A DNA stretch of 64,000 nucleotides from NCBI RefSeq assembly GCF_018294505.1, contig NC_057801.1, forward strand, positions 848,491,621 to 848,555,620. Reading direction: 5' to 3'. Positions 12,035 to 23,075 of the stretch are shown here, piece after piece (within the stretch, counting starts at the first letter, position 1; the number at the start of each line of letters is the position of its first letter). Both the position numbers and the translations under genes were made by a program. The notes below the pieces were generated by a model. The model was not told the DNA's origin and ran no database searches. It saw only the letters and a list, made by a program, of their open reading frames with translations. Source of the stretch: Triticum aestivum. Its lineage: Eukaryota; Streptophyta; Magnoliopsida; Poales; Poaceae.

Positions 12035-12830
12035 TCAGGTTCTTTGACTAGCGGAGCTGGATAGGTGTGGGGCTGTCAAGGCAGTCTCACGTTCCTCCAT
12101 GCTCAAGTAACACTTAATACTCCCTTTTAATGAGATGATGCCACGTGGACCGGGCATTTTAAGTGTGAGAGATGCATAATGCGGTATTGCGTTAAAGCGG
12201 GCGAAAGCTTCGCGTCCCAATAGTGCTTGATGGCTACTTTTGAACGGGGCGACATGGAAGATTAACCTTTCGCGACGGAAGTTGTCGGATGAACCGAACA
12301 CAACTTCTAGCAGAATGGAGCCCGTACAACGGGCATATGGGCCTGGCATTATTCCTTTAAAGGAGGTGCTGCTACGGCGAATTTTGGTTGGGTTTATCCC
12401 CATCTTACGGATTGTGTCCTGATATATCAGGTTTATGTCACTACCGCCATCCATGAGGACTTGTGTAAATTGGAATCTGTTGATTATAGGATCCAATATC
12501 AAGGCAGTCCATCCTGCGTTCCGGATACTTTCGGAATAGTCCTGATGGTCGAAGGTGATTGGTTTTGACAACCAGTGTGCGGCGCGCATTTTAGTGGGCG
12601 CCGCTCTGTTTTTCCCTTTGATCACGTGAAGTGAGTTTACCGTTTTAACCTCTTGTGGGAAATTCTTCTGTTTTCCGGGGCTTTGCTTTTGGTGCTCGTC
12701 ATCATCTTCACTTGGTGTGTCGAGCCCCTTGTGTTCGGCGTTGAGTCTGCCGGACTGTTTGAAGACCCAACAATTTCTGTGGGTATAATGTCCAGCTGGG
12801 ACAGGCGGTTGTGCAACCCAGACATTTTGA
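12035..12830 (-). pseudogene. Gypsy gag C-terminus and aspartic protease
   Basis: From about 12830 the minus strand reads a half zinc-knuckle (GHYTHRNCWVFKQSGRLNAE), an acidic spacer with SEDDDEH, and then an open frame to 12035. The frame contains WLSKPITFDHQDY and the protease active-site region VLMDGGSDINLIY (DGGS in place of retroviral DSGA/DTGA), followed by the flap-like region and LLGREAFARFNAIPH. This is the usual gag-protease join of Ty3/gypsy polyproteins, which cleaves the polyprotein in virus-like particles. No reverse transcriptase follows. The N-terminal gag is replaced by copia gag (next entry). Confidence 0.75.
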
Positions 12831-13242
12831 GTATGTGCTCACTGACAGAACTGTTTTCCTCCATCTTACAACTATAGAACTTGTCGGAGACTTCATATCT
12901 CTCGACCCGGGCATGAGCTTGGAAAACCATTTCCAGCTCCTCGAACATCTCATATGCTCTGTGTTGCTCAAAACGCTTTTGGAGCCCCGGTTCTAAGCTG
13001 TAAAGCATGCCGCACTGAACGAGGGAGTAATCATCAGCACGTGACTGCCAAGCGTTCATAACGTCTTGGTTCTCTGGGATGGGTGCTTCACCTAGCGGTG
13101 CTTCTAGGACATATTGTTTCTTGGCAGCTATGAGGATGATCCTCGGGTTCCGGACACAGTCCGAATAGTTGCTGCCATCGTCTTTCAGCTTGGTTTTCTC
13201 TAGGAACGCGTTGAAGTTCATGGTGACATGAGCGTTGGCCAT
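12820..13242 (-). pseudogene. Copia gag N-terminal part (BARE/Angela-like) fused to gypsy gag
   Basis: The minus strand opens with MANAHVTMNFNAFLEKTKL, then LEPGLQKRFEQHRAYEMFEE and DKFYSCKMEENSSVSEHIL, the gag (UBN2/Retrotran_gag_2 type) of BARE/Angela/WIS copia elements. Homology stops after EHILKMSG, near 12825; downstream sequence belongs to a gypsy gag in another frame. The copia frame reads on for about 50 unrelated residues. So two retrotransposon superfamilies are joined in the same orientation within gag. Illegitimate recombination or template switching are both possible. Confidence 0.8.
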
Positions 13243-13624
13243 TTGATCTACAAGACATTTTGCAAATATTTTAGACTAATGTTCATGATAATTAAGTTCA
13301 TCTAATCAAATTATTTAATGAACTCCCACTCAGATTTGACATCCCTCTAGCCATCTAAGTGTTACATGATCCGAGTCGACTAGGCCGTGTACGATCATCA
13401 CGTGAGACGGACTAGTCATCGTCGGTGAACATCTCCATGTTGATCGTATCTTCCATACGACTCATGTTCGACCTTTCAGTCTCTTGTGTTCCGAGGCCAT
13501 GTCTGTACATGCTAGGCTCGTCAAGTTAACCTAAGTGTTTTGCATGTGTAAAACTGTCTTACACCCGTTGTATGTGAACGTAGGAATCTATCACACCCGA
13601 TCATCACGTGGTGCTTCGAAACGA
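13243..13624 (-). other. Copia leader/untranslated region upstream of gag
   Basis: Minus-strand text such as CACGTGATGATCG, GACTCGGATCATGTAACA and TCTGAGTGGGAGTTCATTA is the BARE/Angela-type sequence just upstream of gag. It ends near 13624, where CACTA sequence starts. Confidence 0.6.
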
Positions 13625-13738
13625 CGAACTTTAGCAACTCCGTGCTTGGCCGAACAACAAGTTTTCGTATATATATTCAATGCTACTGCATATAGTACAC
13701 GTTCATGCATATATACAATACAATATCTCTTATGATCC

Positions 13739-16340
13739 CTAATAACTAATTACCAATTCCTGATGGTATTCTCTGGTTTTAGATATGACATCTTCAAGTA
13801 AGAATCCGGCCAATTCCTCTTGAATTGCTCGTACGCGATCCTTTGGTAGGAGATCATCCCGCATCCGTTCGATCTAATATAAATAAGGGTGTCAATATAT
13901 ATGAGTGAAACTCAACACAATTGATGGTAATAAAATAAAATTGTGAATATTTTTTACGCACTCAAAGTTGTTCTAAAATTCTGCCCTTCTCGTGTAGCGA
14001 ATGAACTCGCAAACGTAGTATCCACATAAATTATTCCTGTCTCCCTGCCTCAAGCACTTTACAAAAATAGAGTTCAATTAAAGTAATAATCAAGCATGAT
14101 AATGGTATTGAAACTAGAATCAAAGAGATGCGCGAGCAAGCTAGTACTACTTACATTGAGTTGTCGAAATTGCAGCTCCTCTTTCCATTCACCCCTAACC
14201 TTATTGGTGAACCGTTTCCAAACCCTGCCCAGCAAATAAAATGAATAAAAGAGTTATTAATTACTTGATATCGGGAAATGAACGAAAGTTGTCGATATAG
14301 TGCGATAATGATTAAATTACGCCTGGAGCATTTCACTCAGGTCCGTGCACATCTTGGGGTCTTTACGTTTTGAGTCCATGACAAGTACTACTCCTTCGTC
14401 TAGTTGAATGGCTAGGATAATAAAGTGGAACCTACGCACGCATAGCTCATCAATTACACTTAACATCGAGTAAGCGAAACAGAATGTGTACAAGACAGTA
14501 ACATTCACATGAAGTTGTAAGGAAATAATATTTTCCTTTTGGTTTATTATTTCCTTAACGCCCTTAAGTTATCCTCTATTTCCTCTTCATATTTTTTACC
14601 ATATATTCATGTATGTTATTTGGGTTAATGAACCAATGTTATAGATTTGTCCTCTTTTGCATTCGAGAATCTTTATTCTGCATAATATAGCGTGAATAAT
14701 TATACATGCAATGAGCGAGCTGAGCTAGAGACTTAATTACATAAACAATACTTACAGACAATAGCAACTGACGATAGATATGTCGATGGCGTCTTGATTG
14801 TATAACTGAAATATTTCAACAGATTCAATGTTTGTCTCCTAGTTTATGTTCTCTATCTTCCATAAGAAAACTGTCAATTCTCAGAAGATATTCTTCAATC
14901 TTGCTCAAAAGGTCCAATAGTATATGTATATTGGCCCTTTTTAGACAATTATACGTTCTAGAAGGGGTTTATTTTTTAGAAAACTATACGTTTAATAAAA
15001 ATAAAATTCAATGGAATTCCTTTTTTGTTTTTCTTTAGATTAGTTAATCTTTTTTGAAAAGTAAAAAGGGGTTTCCGGGTTCGAGTCTCATGCAACCCAT
15101 ATAGAAAAGACCCATCAAAGTTTTTAATTTTGACTCACTTAATTTGCAAATACAAAATTATTGGTTTAGTTAATTTAGTTATATGGATAGCTAATCTTTG
15201 GGCTGACTTGGTTGACATTGGCATATAGTCTATGTTATACTATTAAATAACAAACCTTAATGCTCATCTCTTATTCCCACCATGAGCCAGTTGTTCCCTT
15301 CCTTTGAGGTGTACCACTCATGCAATCTTCACATTTGTGTTGGTACAAGCCGGACATCCTCAGGTCTGACGAGAGGCTTCCCGTGCTGGTATCTATATAC
15401 TAAATCAGCCGTGGGGAATTCTACCCGGCCTAAGTATTGAACAAGAGTGAGACCAAGATCATGGCCCGCTACCTCCGGATTGGTTTTTCTGTTCCCCGAA
15501 CTGGGGAATTGTTTTCCCCCTTGCACTACTACTTCCCGACCATTGTACATGTTTTTTATGTGACTTCATAATAGGGCGGTCATAGTTTGATGACAGCGAA
15601 TGCAGTGGTCGCGTAAGGTTTTCTAGAAAGTGCTTCGCTTTTGTCGGATCTATTTTCTCCTTTGGCTCGGGACTTTTCGGTGAAAGTTGGTCTTTCACAT
15701 CGCTATCCATGACCTCCTTGGTTTCCTCATCAGTCAGTTCATATGGTAACTTGGCAGGAGCCTGCTTGACGTTGTTCCTTGTATCTGCTGAGGGTTTCTT
15801 CATAGTTGTAGTACTAGCTGCTGGAGTGGTTGTTCTCTTCTTCTTATCCACCCGGGCCTGACGCCGCGGAAGCGGCGGAGTCTGCTGACGTGGCAGAGAC
15901 AGCTGAGGAGGCGGAGGTGGAGGAGTCTGCTGACACTGTGGAGACGGTTGAGGCGGCGGAGTCTGCTGAGGCGGCGGAGACGGCTGATGTGGCCAAGATA
16001 GGGCTGGATTGCTACTCTGACGAGTTGATACCCTTGGCCTCCAATATGGAAGCACGATGTGTTCCTTTTTCCATAGAATGATACTTTTTCTGGCATCTCC
16101 TAGTTCAATCTCCCTTTCACCTGTATGGAAGTCAAGCTTGAGCTGCTCAAAGTCCTTGATAACTTCATCCACCCCAACATCAGCATAACCATCTGGAATC
16201 GGAGAGCAATGTTAAGTTCCATTATGTACAAGAGGTAAGGCAAAGCCGACCGCCACCTTCACGGATATGTTCATGCATTTCACATATAGCTCACAATTTC
16301 CCCACCGCGTCATATCATCCACGAGGTAGCAAGGAGCTGT
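13739..16340 (-). pseudogene. CACTA-encoded DUF8039 / Pro-rich / Ulp1-type peptidase protein, broken
   Basis: Read on the minus strand: a DUF8039-like start (APCYLVDDMTRWGNCELYVK, then PDGYADVGVDEVIKDFEQL) at 16340-16100; a Pro/Gln-rich linker of PPPQQTPPP type at about 15850-16020; LPYELTDEETKEVMD and the HFLENLTRPLHSLSS block; a block with YRYQHGKPLVRPE at 15330-15460; an interruption at about 14830-15270; then the peptidase. The peptidase keeps all catalytic positions: His in FHFIILAIQL, Asp in VMDSKRKDP (14340-14430), and Gln/Cys in CLRQGDRNNLCGYYVCEFI (13985-14050), ending in MRDDLLPKDRVRAIQEEL. Breaks: a stop near 16214, a frame change near 15470, and a TGA in the block after VPTQM. This order is usual for Triticeae CACTA second genes; the function in transposition is unknown. 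Confidence 0.75.
14830..15270. other. Intron or small insertion inside the CACTA gene
   Basis: AT-rich sequence without coding blocks lies between the YRYQHGKPLV block and the peptidase exons. A GGGTTCGAGTCTC stretch near 15078 resembles a tRNA T-arm but no cloverleaf surrounds it. Confidence 0.4.
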
Positions 16341-17185
16341 GATTTAAAAATAATTGGTAAATCAAAAAACATCCATGATTTTAAAAAAGTTCATGTATTA
16401 AAAAATGTGAACAAAATTTTGCAAATTCAAAGAATGAACATGAATAGAAAAATATCATAAAAATTGAAAAATTGTTCATGACTTACGAAATAGTTAATTC
16501 ATTCTTAAAATTTTCACCGATACAAAAAATGATCATGCATTTAAAAAATGTTCTGCAAATAAAAAATTGTTCGTGAATTTGAAAAATTATTTCACCAATT
16601 TCCAAAAAATGTTCGTCCATGCAACCTCTGTTACCTATGTTTCCTAAACCAGAAACATTGGTAATAGAATTTTCATAAAATCTATTACCAATGTTTCCTA
16701 ACCCACAAGCCTTGGTAATAGAAATTATGAAAATGATATTACCAAGATATTTTGATCAGGAAATATTGATAATACAATTTGTGGAAAATGTATTACCAAT
16801 AGGTGGTCCTGGTCGGAAGAGACGTTGTTGTTGAGTTTGCGTAGGCGGCGGGCATTAATAATTTCCAAATTAAATAAGTGGTCATACTTCGACCCAAAAT
16901 ATTATGATGATTAATAAATCAAGACCAATGTAGCACTAGAGTTTAGGGTTTTGATGTGTAGGTGGGGCTGTTCAAAGCTAGCTGCTCGGTTGGAATAGAT
17001 TGGAATGGACTTGCAGGGGCCGATGCAGTGGCCAAGAACCACCAAGGAGCACGTGCGGCGTCGCCAGCTCTGCCAACCAGAAGGAATGACTCTTACCTGG
17101 AGGGGTAGCGAAGGGCAGCGAGAATGAAGGCACGGACAAGGGAGCACGTGCGGCGTCGCCAACTTCAGCAACCACCGTAGTGCTG
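16341..17185. repeat. AT-rich degenerate repeats and short duplications
   Basis: The first 300 bp are runs of TTCATG, GAAAAATTGTTC and similar. At 16629-16800 ATTACCAATGTTTCCTAA and its complements alternate, able to form hairpins. At 17046 and 17141 GGAGCACGTGCGGCGTCGCC is present twice, 95 bp apart. No gene is recognised. Confidence 0.6.
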
Positions 17186-18120
17186 TCTTAGGTCAAAACC
17201 TCGTACTATACCACAAGGGGGCATTGTAAACTTCACATTTTGTGAAAGTTCCTTAATAGGTGGCTATACCAGGTCGACACAATCTGCGGCCGCTAACGGT
17301 GTTTCGGTACTTCTTCCAGCTATATGCCATCAGCCAAAGCTCACGGTGTTTTCGAGTTCACTGGATCCGGCTTCTTTGGCGTGTAGGGTGCTGACAATGT
17401 GCAGTGAACTCCTTTTCTCTCTTTAATCTCAATATTCATCTTCTTATTATTCTACTTAAGATGCTTTAAATTCTTCCCTATGCGTTCAACTTCGTATTCG
17501 TCTTATCAAAATAGTTTGCAGCAATAGTATTGTCTAGGGTAGCAATGCGGTATAGTCCGATGGTTTGACCTAAGACTCAACGAGGCACTATAAATTCAAA
17601 TATATCAAAAAAGTAAAACCTTCACACCATCTCTATGTTTATGTAAGAGATCATGTGTAAAAAATTGAGTTGATTTGGATGAGGGCAAAAAAATCACTTG
17701 CTTACAAAAACTGGCTTAAGTTACACCAAACGACCCGTCTCTAAGCGAGTGTTTTTTTGAACATCTCCAAGTCATCCGAAATTTGTTTTACATGGTCACA
17801 TGCTGTTCATAAAAAGAATTATCAAGGAATTTCACAAAATGTGAAGTTTACACGCCATGCTCCCCCCCGTAAGCCACAGACCTTACCTAGTAGGCATGAC
17901 AAAGAAGTTGCAGACTAGGTGGCTACACCAGGTCGACGCGATCTGCAGTCACTCGCTGTGTTCCGGTACTTCTTCCAAATATATGCCATCAACCAAAGGT
18001 TGCGGTGTTCCAGAGTTCACTAGATCCGGCTTCTTTCACACGTAGGGTGCCGACAAGGTGCAATGAACTCCTTTGCTCTCTTAATTATAAATGTTCATCT
18101 TCTTATTCTTGTGCTTATAT
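17186..18120. repeat. Nested inverted and direct repeats (MULE/foldback-like)
   Basis: GTCTTAGGTCAAAACCTCG at 17186 is matched in inverse by CGATGGTTTGACCTAAGAC ending at 17576. TGTAAACTTCACATTTTGTG at 17227 is matched in inverse near 17834-17853. In addition, about 200 bp from 17254 (GGTGGCTATACCAGGTCGAC) recur directly at 17920 (GGTGGCTACACCAGGTCGAC), including ACTTCTTCCA and GGATCCGGCTTCTTT-like parts. This suggests a terminal-inverted-repeat element inserted next to or inside a duplicated unit. No transposase is seen. Confidence 0.6.
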
Positions 18121-18846
18121 ACGGCTGAATTAAGAACATATTCATTCATCCTAGGGTATTTCCTACCGACTCTTCATGTTGGCCATCGAGTCTTTATGTC
18201 ATGTTGTATTTACACTTTAGTTTTTCATGAACTATATGTTTGTAAGGGGAGCCAATGATATATCTATGTTCATTGAAACAGGTTGGAATCATCATAGCTT
18301 AAACTTAATTGGATTCGACCAAAACATTCAAGGATGTCCAATTTTTTTGTTATTTAAGGTATGTCAAACACCCAGTCCCAACAAAAGCATAAAAAATTTT
18401 CTTCACTCATCTCACATTTTGCCAGGCAGAACACAATCAGTTTATGAGTCTCCTGATCATAAACCACTTCACTGAACAACCTCTTATGCGGCAGACAACA
18501 GCGTCTAATTCCCATGTTTTTTGTTGCGCAACCTGCACATATTCAAACTTAATCCACTAAACAAAATATCTTAGGAATGCAGCATTTTACACCAGGCTAC
18601 AGATTACGAATGCTTATGCATAAAGATCACAAAGATTCTGAAAGCCAGCTCACAATGACAGTTTATAATGTTTCTGAAACCAACTACACATGATTCTGAC
18701 CGAAAATATAAACACACCACCACACATGATTCTGACAGAATCACCATGTTAATATTCATCCCAAAGGTACAAGTTGAAGTAGCCCAGCAATGAGCATAGC
18801 GAAACACATAGAACACCTTCCTCTTCCTTTCTCCAATGCTGATTTC
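18121..18846. other. No recognisable gene
   Basis: AT-rich sequence with short unrelated frames. ACACATGATTCTGAC recurs near 18687 and 18723. It may be the 3' region of the gene whose Lys-rich exon lies at 18847-19146. Confidence 0.4.
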
Positions 18847-19146
18847 TTATTTAGTTCCAACTCTTTTGCACCTCTTTTCACGCCCTACTCCTATTGGCAC
18901 CTCTTCATCAGTCTTTCTAGCATTCTTCGTCTCTCCCTTTGCTTGCATCATCTCTCCACCTTTTGCAACCTTTTTATTCGTCTCTCTGGCTTTCTTCTTG
19001 GGTTGCTTTTCCTTAATCTGTTCAGGAAGATCTGCAGTCTCAATGGCTTTCTTCTTGGGCTGCCCTTCCATAATCTTTTGAGGCAGATCTACATTATCTT
19101 TCTTATTGACAAGAGGGCCCAATATTTCAATAAATTTTTTAGTCAC
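18847..19146 (-). pseudogene. Lys-rich C-terminal exon of a transposon-like gene split by a retrotransposon
   Basis: The minus strand reads TKKFIEILGPLVNKKDNV and then Lys/Glu-rich repeats (EGQPKKKAIE, EKQPKKKARE), a nuclear-signal-like tail. The frame runs up to the GTCAC target duplication at 19142-19146. On the far side of the 12-kb element (31177 on) the same strand reads NKADV before the duplication, so the exon continued there before insertion. The upstream part of the same gene forms the left arm of the palindrome at 31258-34673. Confidence 0.55.
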
Positions 19147-22100
19147 TGTGACGCCCCCGATTCAATCGTACACTAATCATGCACGCAAACGTGTACGATC
19201 AAGATCAGGGACTCACGGGAAGATATCACAACACAACTCTAAAACATAAATAAGTCGTACAAGCATCATAATACAAGCCAGGGGCCTCGAGGGCTCGAAT
19301 ACAAGTGCTCGATCATAGACGAGTCAGCGGAAGCAACAATATCTGAGTACAGACATAAGTTAAACAAGTTTGCCTTAAGAAGGCTAGCACAAACTGGGAT
19401 ACAGATCGAAAGAGGCGCAGGCCTCCTGCCTGGGATCCTCCTAAACTACTCCAGGTCGTCATCAGCGGGCAGCACGTAGTAGTAGGCACCTCCAGTGTAG
19501 TAGGGGTCGTCGTCGACGGTGGCGTCTGGCTCCTGGACTCCAGCATCTGGTTGCGACAACCAGAAAGAAAGGAAAGGGGAAAAAGGGGGGAGAAAGCAAC
19601 CGTGAGTACTCATCCAAAGTACTCGCAAGCAAGGAACTACACTACATATGCATGGGTATATGTGTAAGGAGGCCATATCAGTGGACTGAACTGCAGAATG
19701 CCAGAATAAGAGGGGGATAACTAATCCTGTCGAAGACTACGCTTCTCGCAGCCACCGTCTTGCATCAAGTAGAAGAGAGTAGATTGAAGTCCTCCAAGTA
19801 GCATCTCCAAGTAGCATCTCCAAATAGCATCTCATAGCATAATCCTACCCGGCGATCCCCTCCTCATATCCCTGAGGTAGAGCGACCACCGGTTGTATCT
19901 GGCACTTGGAAGGGTGTGTTTTATTAAGTATCCGGTTCTAGTTGTCATAAGGTCAAGGTACAACTCCAAGTCGTCCTGTTACCGAAGATCACGGCTATTC
20001 GAATAGATTAACTTCCCTGCAGGGGTGCACCACATAACCCAACACGCTTGATCCCATTTGGCCGGACACACTTTCCTGGGTCATGCCCGGCCGCGGAAGA
20101 TCAACACGTCGCAGCCCCACCTAGGCAAAACAGAGAGGCCAGCACGCCGGTCTAAACCTAAGCGCACAGGGGTCTGGGCCCATCGCCCATAGCACACCTG
20201 CACGTTGCGTGGGCGGCCGGAAGCAGAACTAGCCCCCTTAATACAAGAGCAGGCTTACGTTCCAATCCGGCGCGCGCCGCTCCGTCGCTGACGTCTGAAG
20301 TGCTTCGGCTGATACCACGACGTCGGGATACCCATAACTACTCCCGCGTAGATGGTTAGTGCGTATAGGCTCGTAGCCAACTCAGATCAAATACCAAGAT
20401 CTCGTTAAGCGTGTTAAGTATCCGCGAACGCCGAACAGGGCCAGGCCCACCTCTCTCCTAGGCGGTCTCAACCTGCCCTGTCGCTCCGCCACAAAGATCC
20501 ACACAGAGGGCCGTCGGGACAAAGGTCCTTTCAGCCCCCAATCCGTGAATCACTCGCGGGTACTCTTCGAGCTGTCCCGACTTTAGTCACCATCTGTATA
20601 GTATGTATGTATGTATAGTATATACCCGTGATCACCTCCCGAGTGATCACGGCCCAATAGTATAGCAAGGCAGACTGACAAGAATGTAGGGCCAATGATG
20701 ATAAACTAGCATCCTATACTAAGCATTTAGGATTGCAGGTAAGGTATCAACAGATGTAGCAACAATGTCAGGCTATGCATCAGAATAGGATCAACGGAAA
20801 GCAGTAACAGGCTACACTACTCTAATGCAAGCAGTATAGAAGAGAATAGGTGATATCTGGTGATCAAGGGGGGGGCTTGCCTGGTTGCTCTGGCAAGAGA
20901 GAGGGGTCGTCAACTCCGTAGTCGAACTGGTCAGCAGCAGCGTCGGTCTCGTAGTCTACCGGAGAGAAGAGGGGGAAGAAATAATGAATACAGAGCAAAC
21001 AAAGCATCACAAAATATAACAAGGCAATACGCGGTGTTCGGTGTGCCCTAACGCGGTAGTAGGTGATACCGGTGAAGGGGGGAAAACATTCGGGAAAGTA
21101 TTCCCGGTGTTTCGTGTTTTCTGACAGATGAACCGGAGGGGGAAAGTTGCGGGTTTGATATGTTAGGGGTGTGTGGTGGACGAACGGGCTACGTATCCGG
21201 GTTCGTCTCGTCGTTCTGAGCAACTTTCATGTAGAAAGTTTTTCCATCTGAGCTACGATTTATTTTATATTAATTTTTAAAGTTTTTGAATCATTTTTAG
21301 GATTAATTTAAATATTTTAATTCAACATTATCCAGAATAGTGCTTGCTGATGTCAGCATGACGTCAGCAGTCAACAGAGGTGTTGACTGGGTCAAGCTGA
21401 CGTGTGGGTCCCGCATGTCATTGACTATTTTAGTTAATTAAGTTAATCAGTTAATTAGGTTAATTAATCTTAATTAGTTACTTTAAAAAGAATTAATTAA
21501 GTTAATTATTTAGTTAATTAATTAATTAATATTTAAGTTTATCTATCTATTTACTTATTTATTTATTTATATTTTTAATTTAATTAAACTTTTTTTTTCT
21601 TTTCTTTTTTTTGAAACCGTTCTGGGGCGGGGCCCCCTAGTCAGTGGCCCGGGGGGGGGCCTAGCGGGTGCTGGGTACGGGGTGCGGGCGTTGTAGGCGC
21701 CCGACCCGGGCGACGAACCGCAGGAGCGGAGGGGGGGGCGATGCAGCATGGCGTCGGGCGCCGTAGATGGCCGTGGCGAGGCCACGGCGGGGCGGGGTCG
21801 TGGCAAGGCAGACGGTCGCCGGAGGAGGGCGCCGAGAGGAGGCCGCGGCCCGGGGCGGCAACAAGTGCGGCCAGGCGCGCGCGGGCGACGACGGGAGGGC
21901 GTGCGAAGGGCGGGCGCACGGCCTGCGCCGGTGGCCGTGGCCGGAGCGCGGGGGCTCGCCGGGATCCGCCGGCAGGAGGAGCCGGTCGAGGAGGTGCGCT
22001 AGGGAGGGGAGAAGAGGCGCGGCGGGGCGCAGGGCATGGATGCCCCAGGGGCGCGCGGCACACGGGCCGGACGCGGCGACCGCGGTGTAGGGGCAAGTCC

Positions 22101-23060
22101 GGGCGCGGGCCGGAACGGGACAGAGGAAGGAGAGGAGGGGCGCGGCTCACAGGGGAGGAAGTAGGGTCAGGGCAGCGGTGCTCGGGGTGGATGCCGGGGA
22201 CGACGTGCGGCGGGGAAGCAGGCCGGTGGGGGAGGGGCTCCGGTGGCGCGGTCCTCGTCCGATGTGGGGGCGAGGTAGCTCCGGGCGGGGTCCCGCGTCG
22301 GCGTGGTCTTGGACGGGCGACGGGGCGTCGGTGGGGCGCCAGGAGGGGCCGGCTCCGCGAGAGGGGTGACGGCGACGTCGAGGCGGCGATGGGGCGATGG
22401 GATCTGGGGGGTTGCCCCGATCCAGATCGGGGAAGGGCGAGAGGGAGGAGTGGGTGCGAGTGGGGGATCAGGGGAGAAGTGGGGGTTAGGGTTTCGGTCT
22501 AAGGACCGAGGGGGTTAAGTGGTGGTGCGGGTGGGCTGGCCTGTTCGGGCGGCTGGGCCGGCCATCTGGGCCAAGGCCCAGTGTGGCCGGGGGGTGGCCT
22601 CCCTTGTTTCCCTTTTTTCTTTTTTTTTCTTTTCTTATTATATTTATTTTCTGTTTTAAATTTTAGACCCACATTATTTTTACTTAGTAAAATATGACAA
22701 TAGCTCCTAAAATAACGTTTCAAAATAACCCTCAGCCACAAAAGGTTTTAACCCAAAATAAATTAGTTTTGTGTTTTATAAAATACCAAAGGCATTTAAA
22801 AAATGTTTTTGCTACCGTTTAAATCATTTTAGTGCATTTATACATTATATAAAATGTGGATTATTCATCATAGTCATCTGTGCAATAACTGACACAACCC
22901 GGACATTTTGGTTTTTAATAATTGAAAACTTTTGATGTTTGCCTGATTTTGAATTTGAATTAGAATCGGTTTCGAACTAACGCAAGATTAGCATCAGTAA
23001 TCAAGGTGACGTGGCATCATTAGCAAAGGTTTACTGTAGCTTGATTATCCGGGCGTCACA
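19147..23060 (-). repeat. LARD 3' LTR
   Basis: It is collinear with 27261-31176 and differs by isolated substitutions (for example TAAGTCGTAC against TAAGTCATAC near 19256/27370) and small indels. A GC-rich segment at about 21610-22520 reads openly on both strands. On the minus strand it begins after AACCCCCTCGGTCC and AAACCCTAACCCCC, like a 5' leader. The AT-rich part at 21420-21590 has TTAATTAA repeats. Confidence 0.9.
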
Positions 23061-23075
23061 ATTCTCCTCCGCTAC
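23061..23075 (-). other. Polypurine tract next to 3' LTR
   Basis: Minus-strand GTAGCGGAGGAGAAT directly precedes the minus-strand LTR start TGTGACGCCC, the expected place and composition for plus-strand priming. Confidence 0.6.

Larger units (their letters stand above)
7010..12830 (-). mobile_element. Gypsy (Ty3) retrotransposon, 3' LTR plus antisense gene, broken at its gag end
   Basis: In minus orientation the order is: truncated gag C-terminus and protease (12035-12830), non-coding spacer, an extra gene on the opposite strand (8023-10896), and an LTR (7010-7480). An antisense extra gene between pol and 3' LTR is known from Grande-type grass gypsy elements. No reverse transcriptase, RNase H or integrase is seen between protease and antisense gene, so this copy is either internally deleted or of a non-autonomous type. 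The 5' LTR is missing: at about 12820 the sequence switches to copia gag. Confidence 0.7.
13625..16340. mobile_element. CACTA transposon body, ends missing
   Basis: From CCGTGCTTGGCCGAACAACA on, the sequence is collinear with 3360-4660 of the first CACTA (same exons and spacing) and continues into further gene parts not kept there. Neither CACTA terminus is found, so both sides were lost by rearrangement or later insertion. Confidence 0.65.

Noticed and set aside
15070..15105. tRNA-like GGGTTCGAGTCTC T-arm
   Set aside because: No acceptor stem, D-arm or anticodon arm can be formed around it.
21420..21590. AT-rich TTAATTAA stretch as a possible matrix or origin site
   Set aside because: Present identically in both LTRs of the LARD; composition alone is no evidence for such a function.
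21741..22502. 253-codon Arg/Gly-rich plus-strand frame and its twin at 29852-30613
   Set aside because: Both lie in LTR leader sequence, are matched by equally long frames on the other strand, and are low-complexity products of GC-rich composition.
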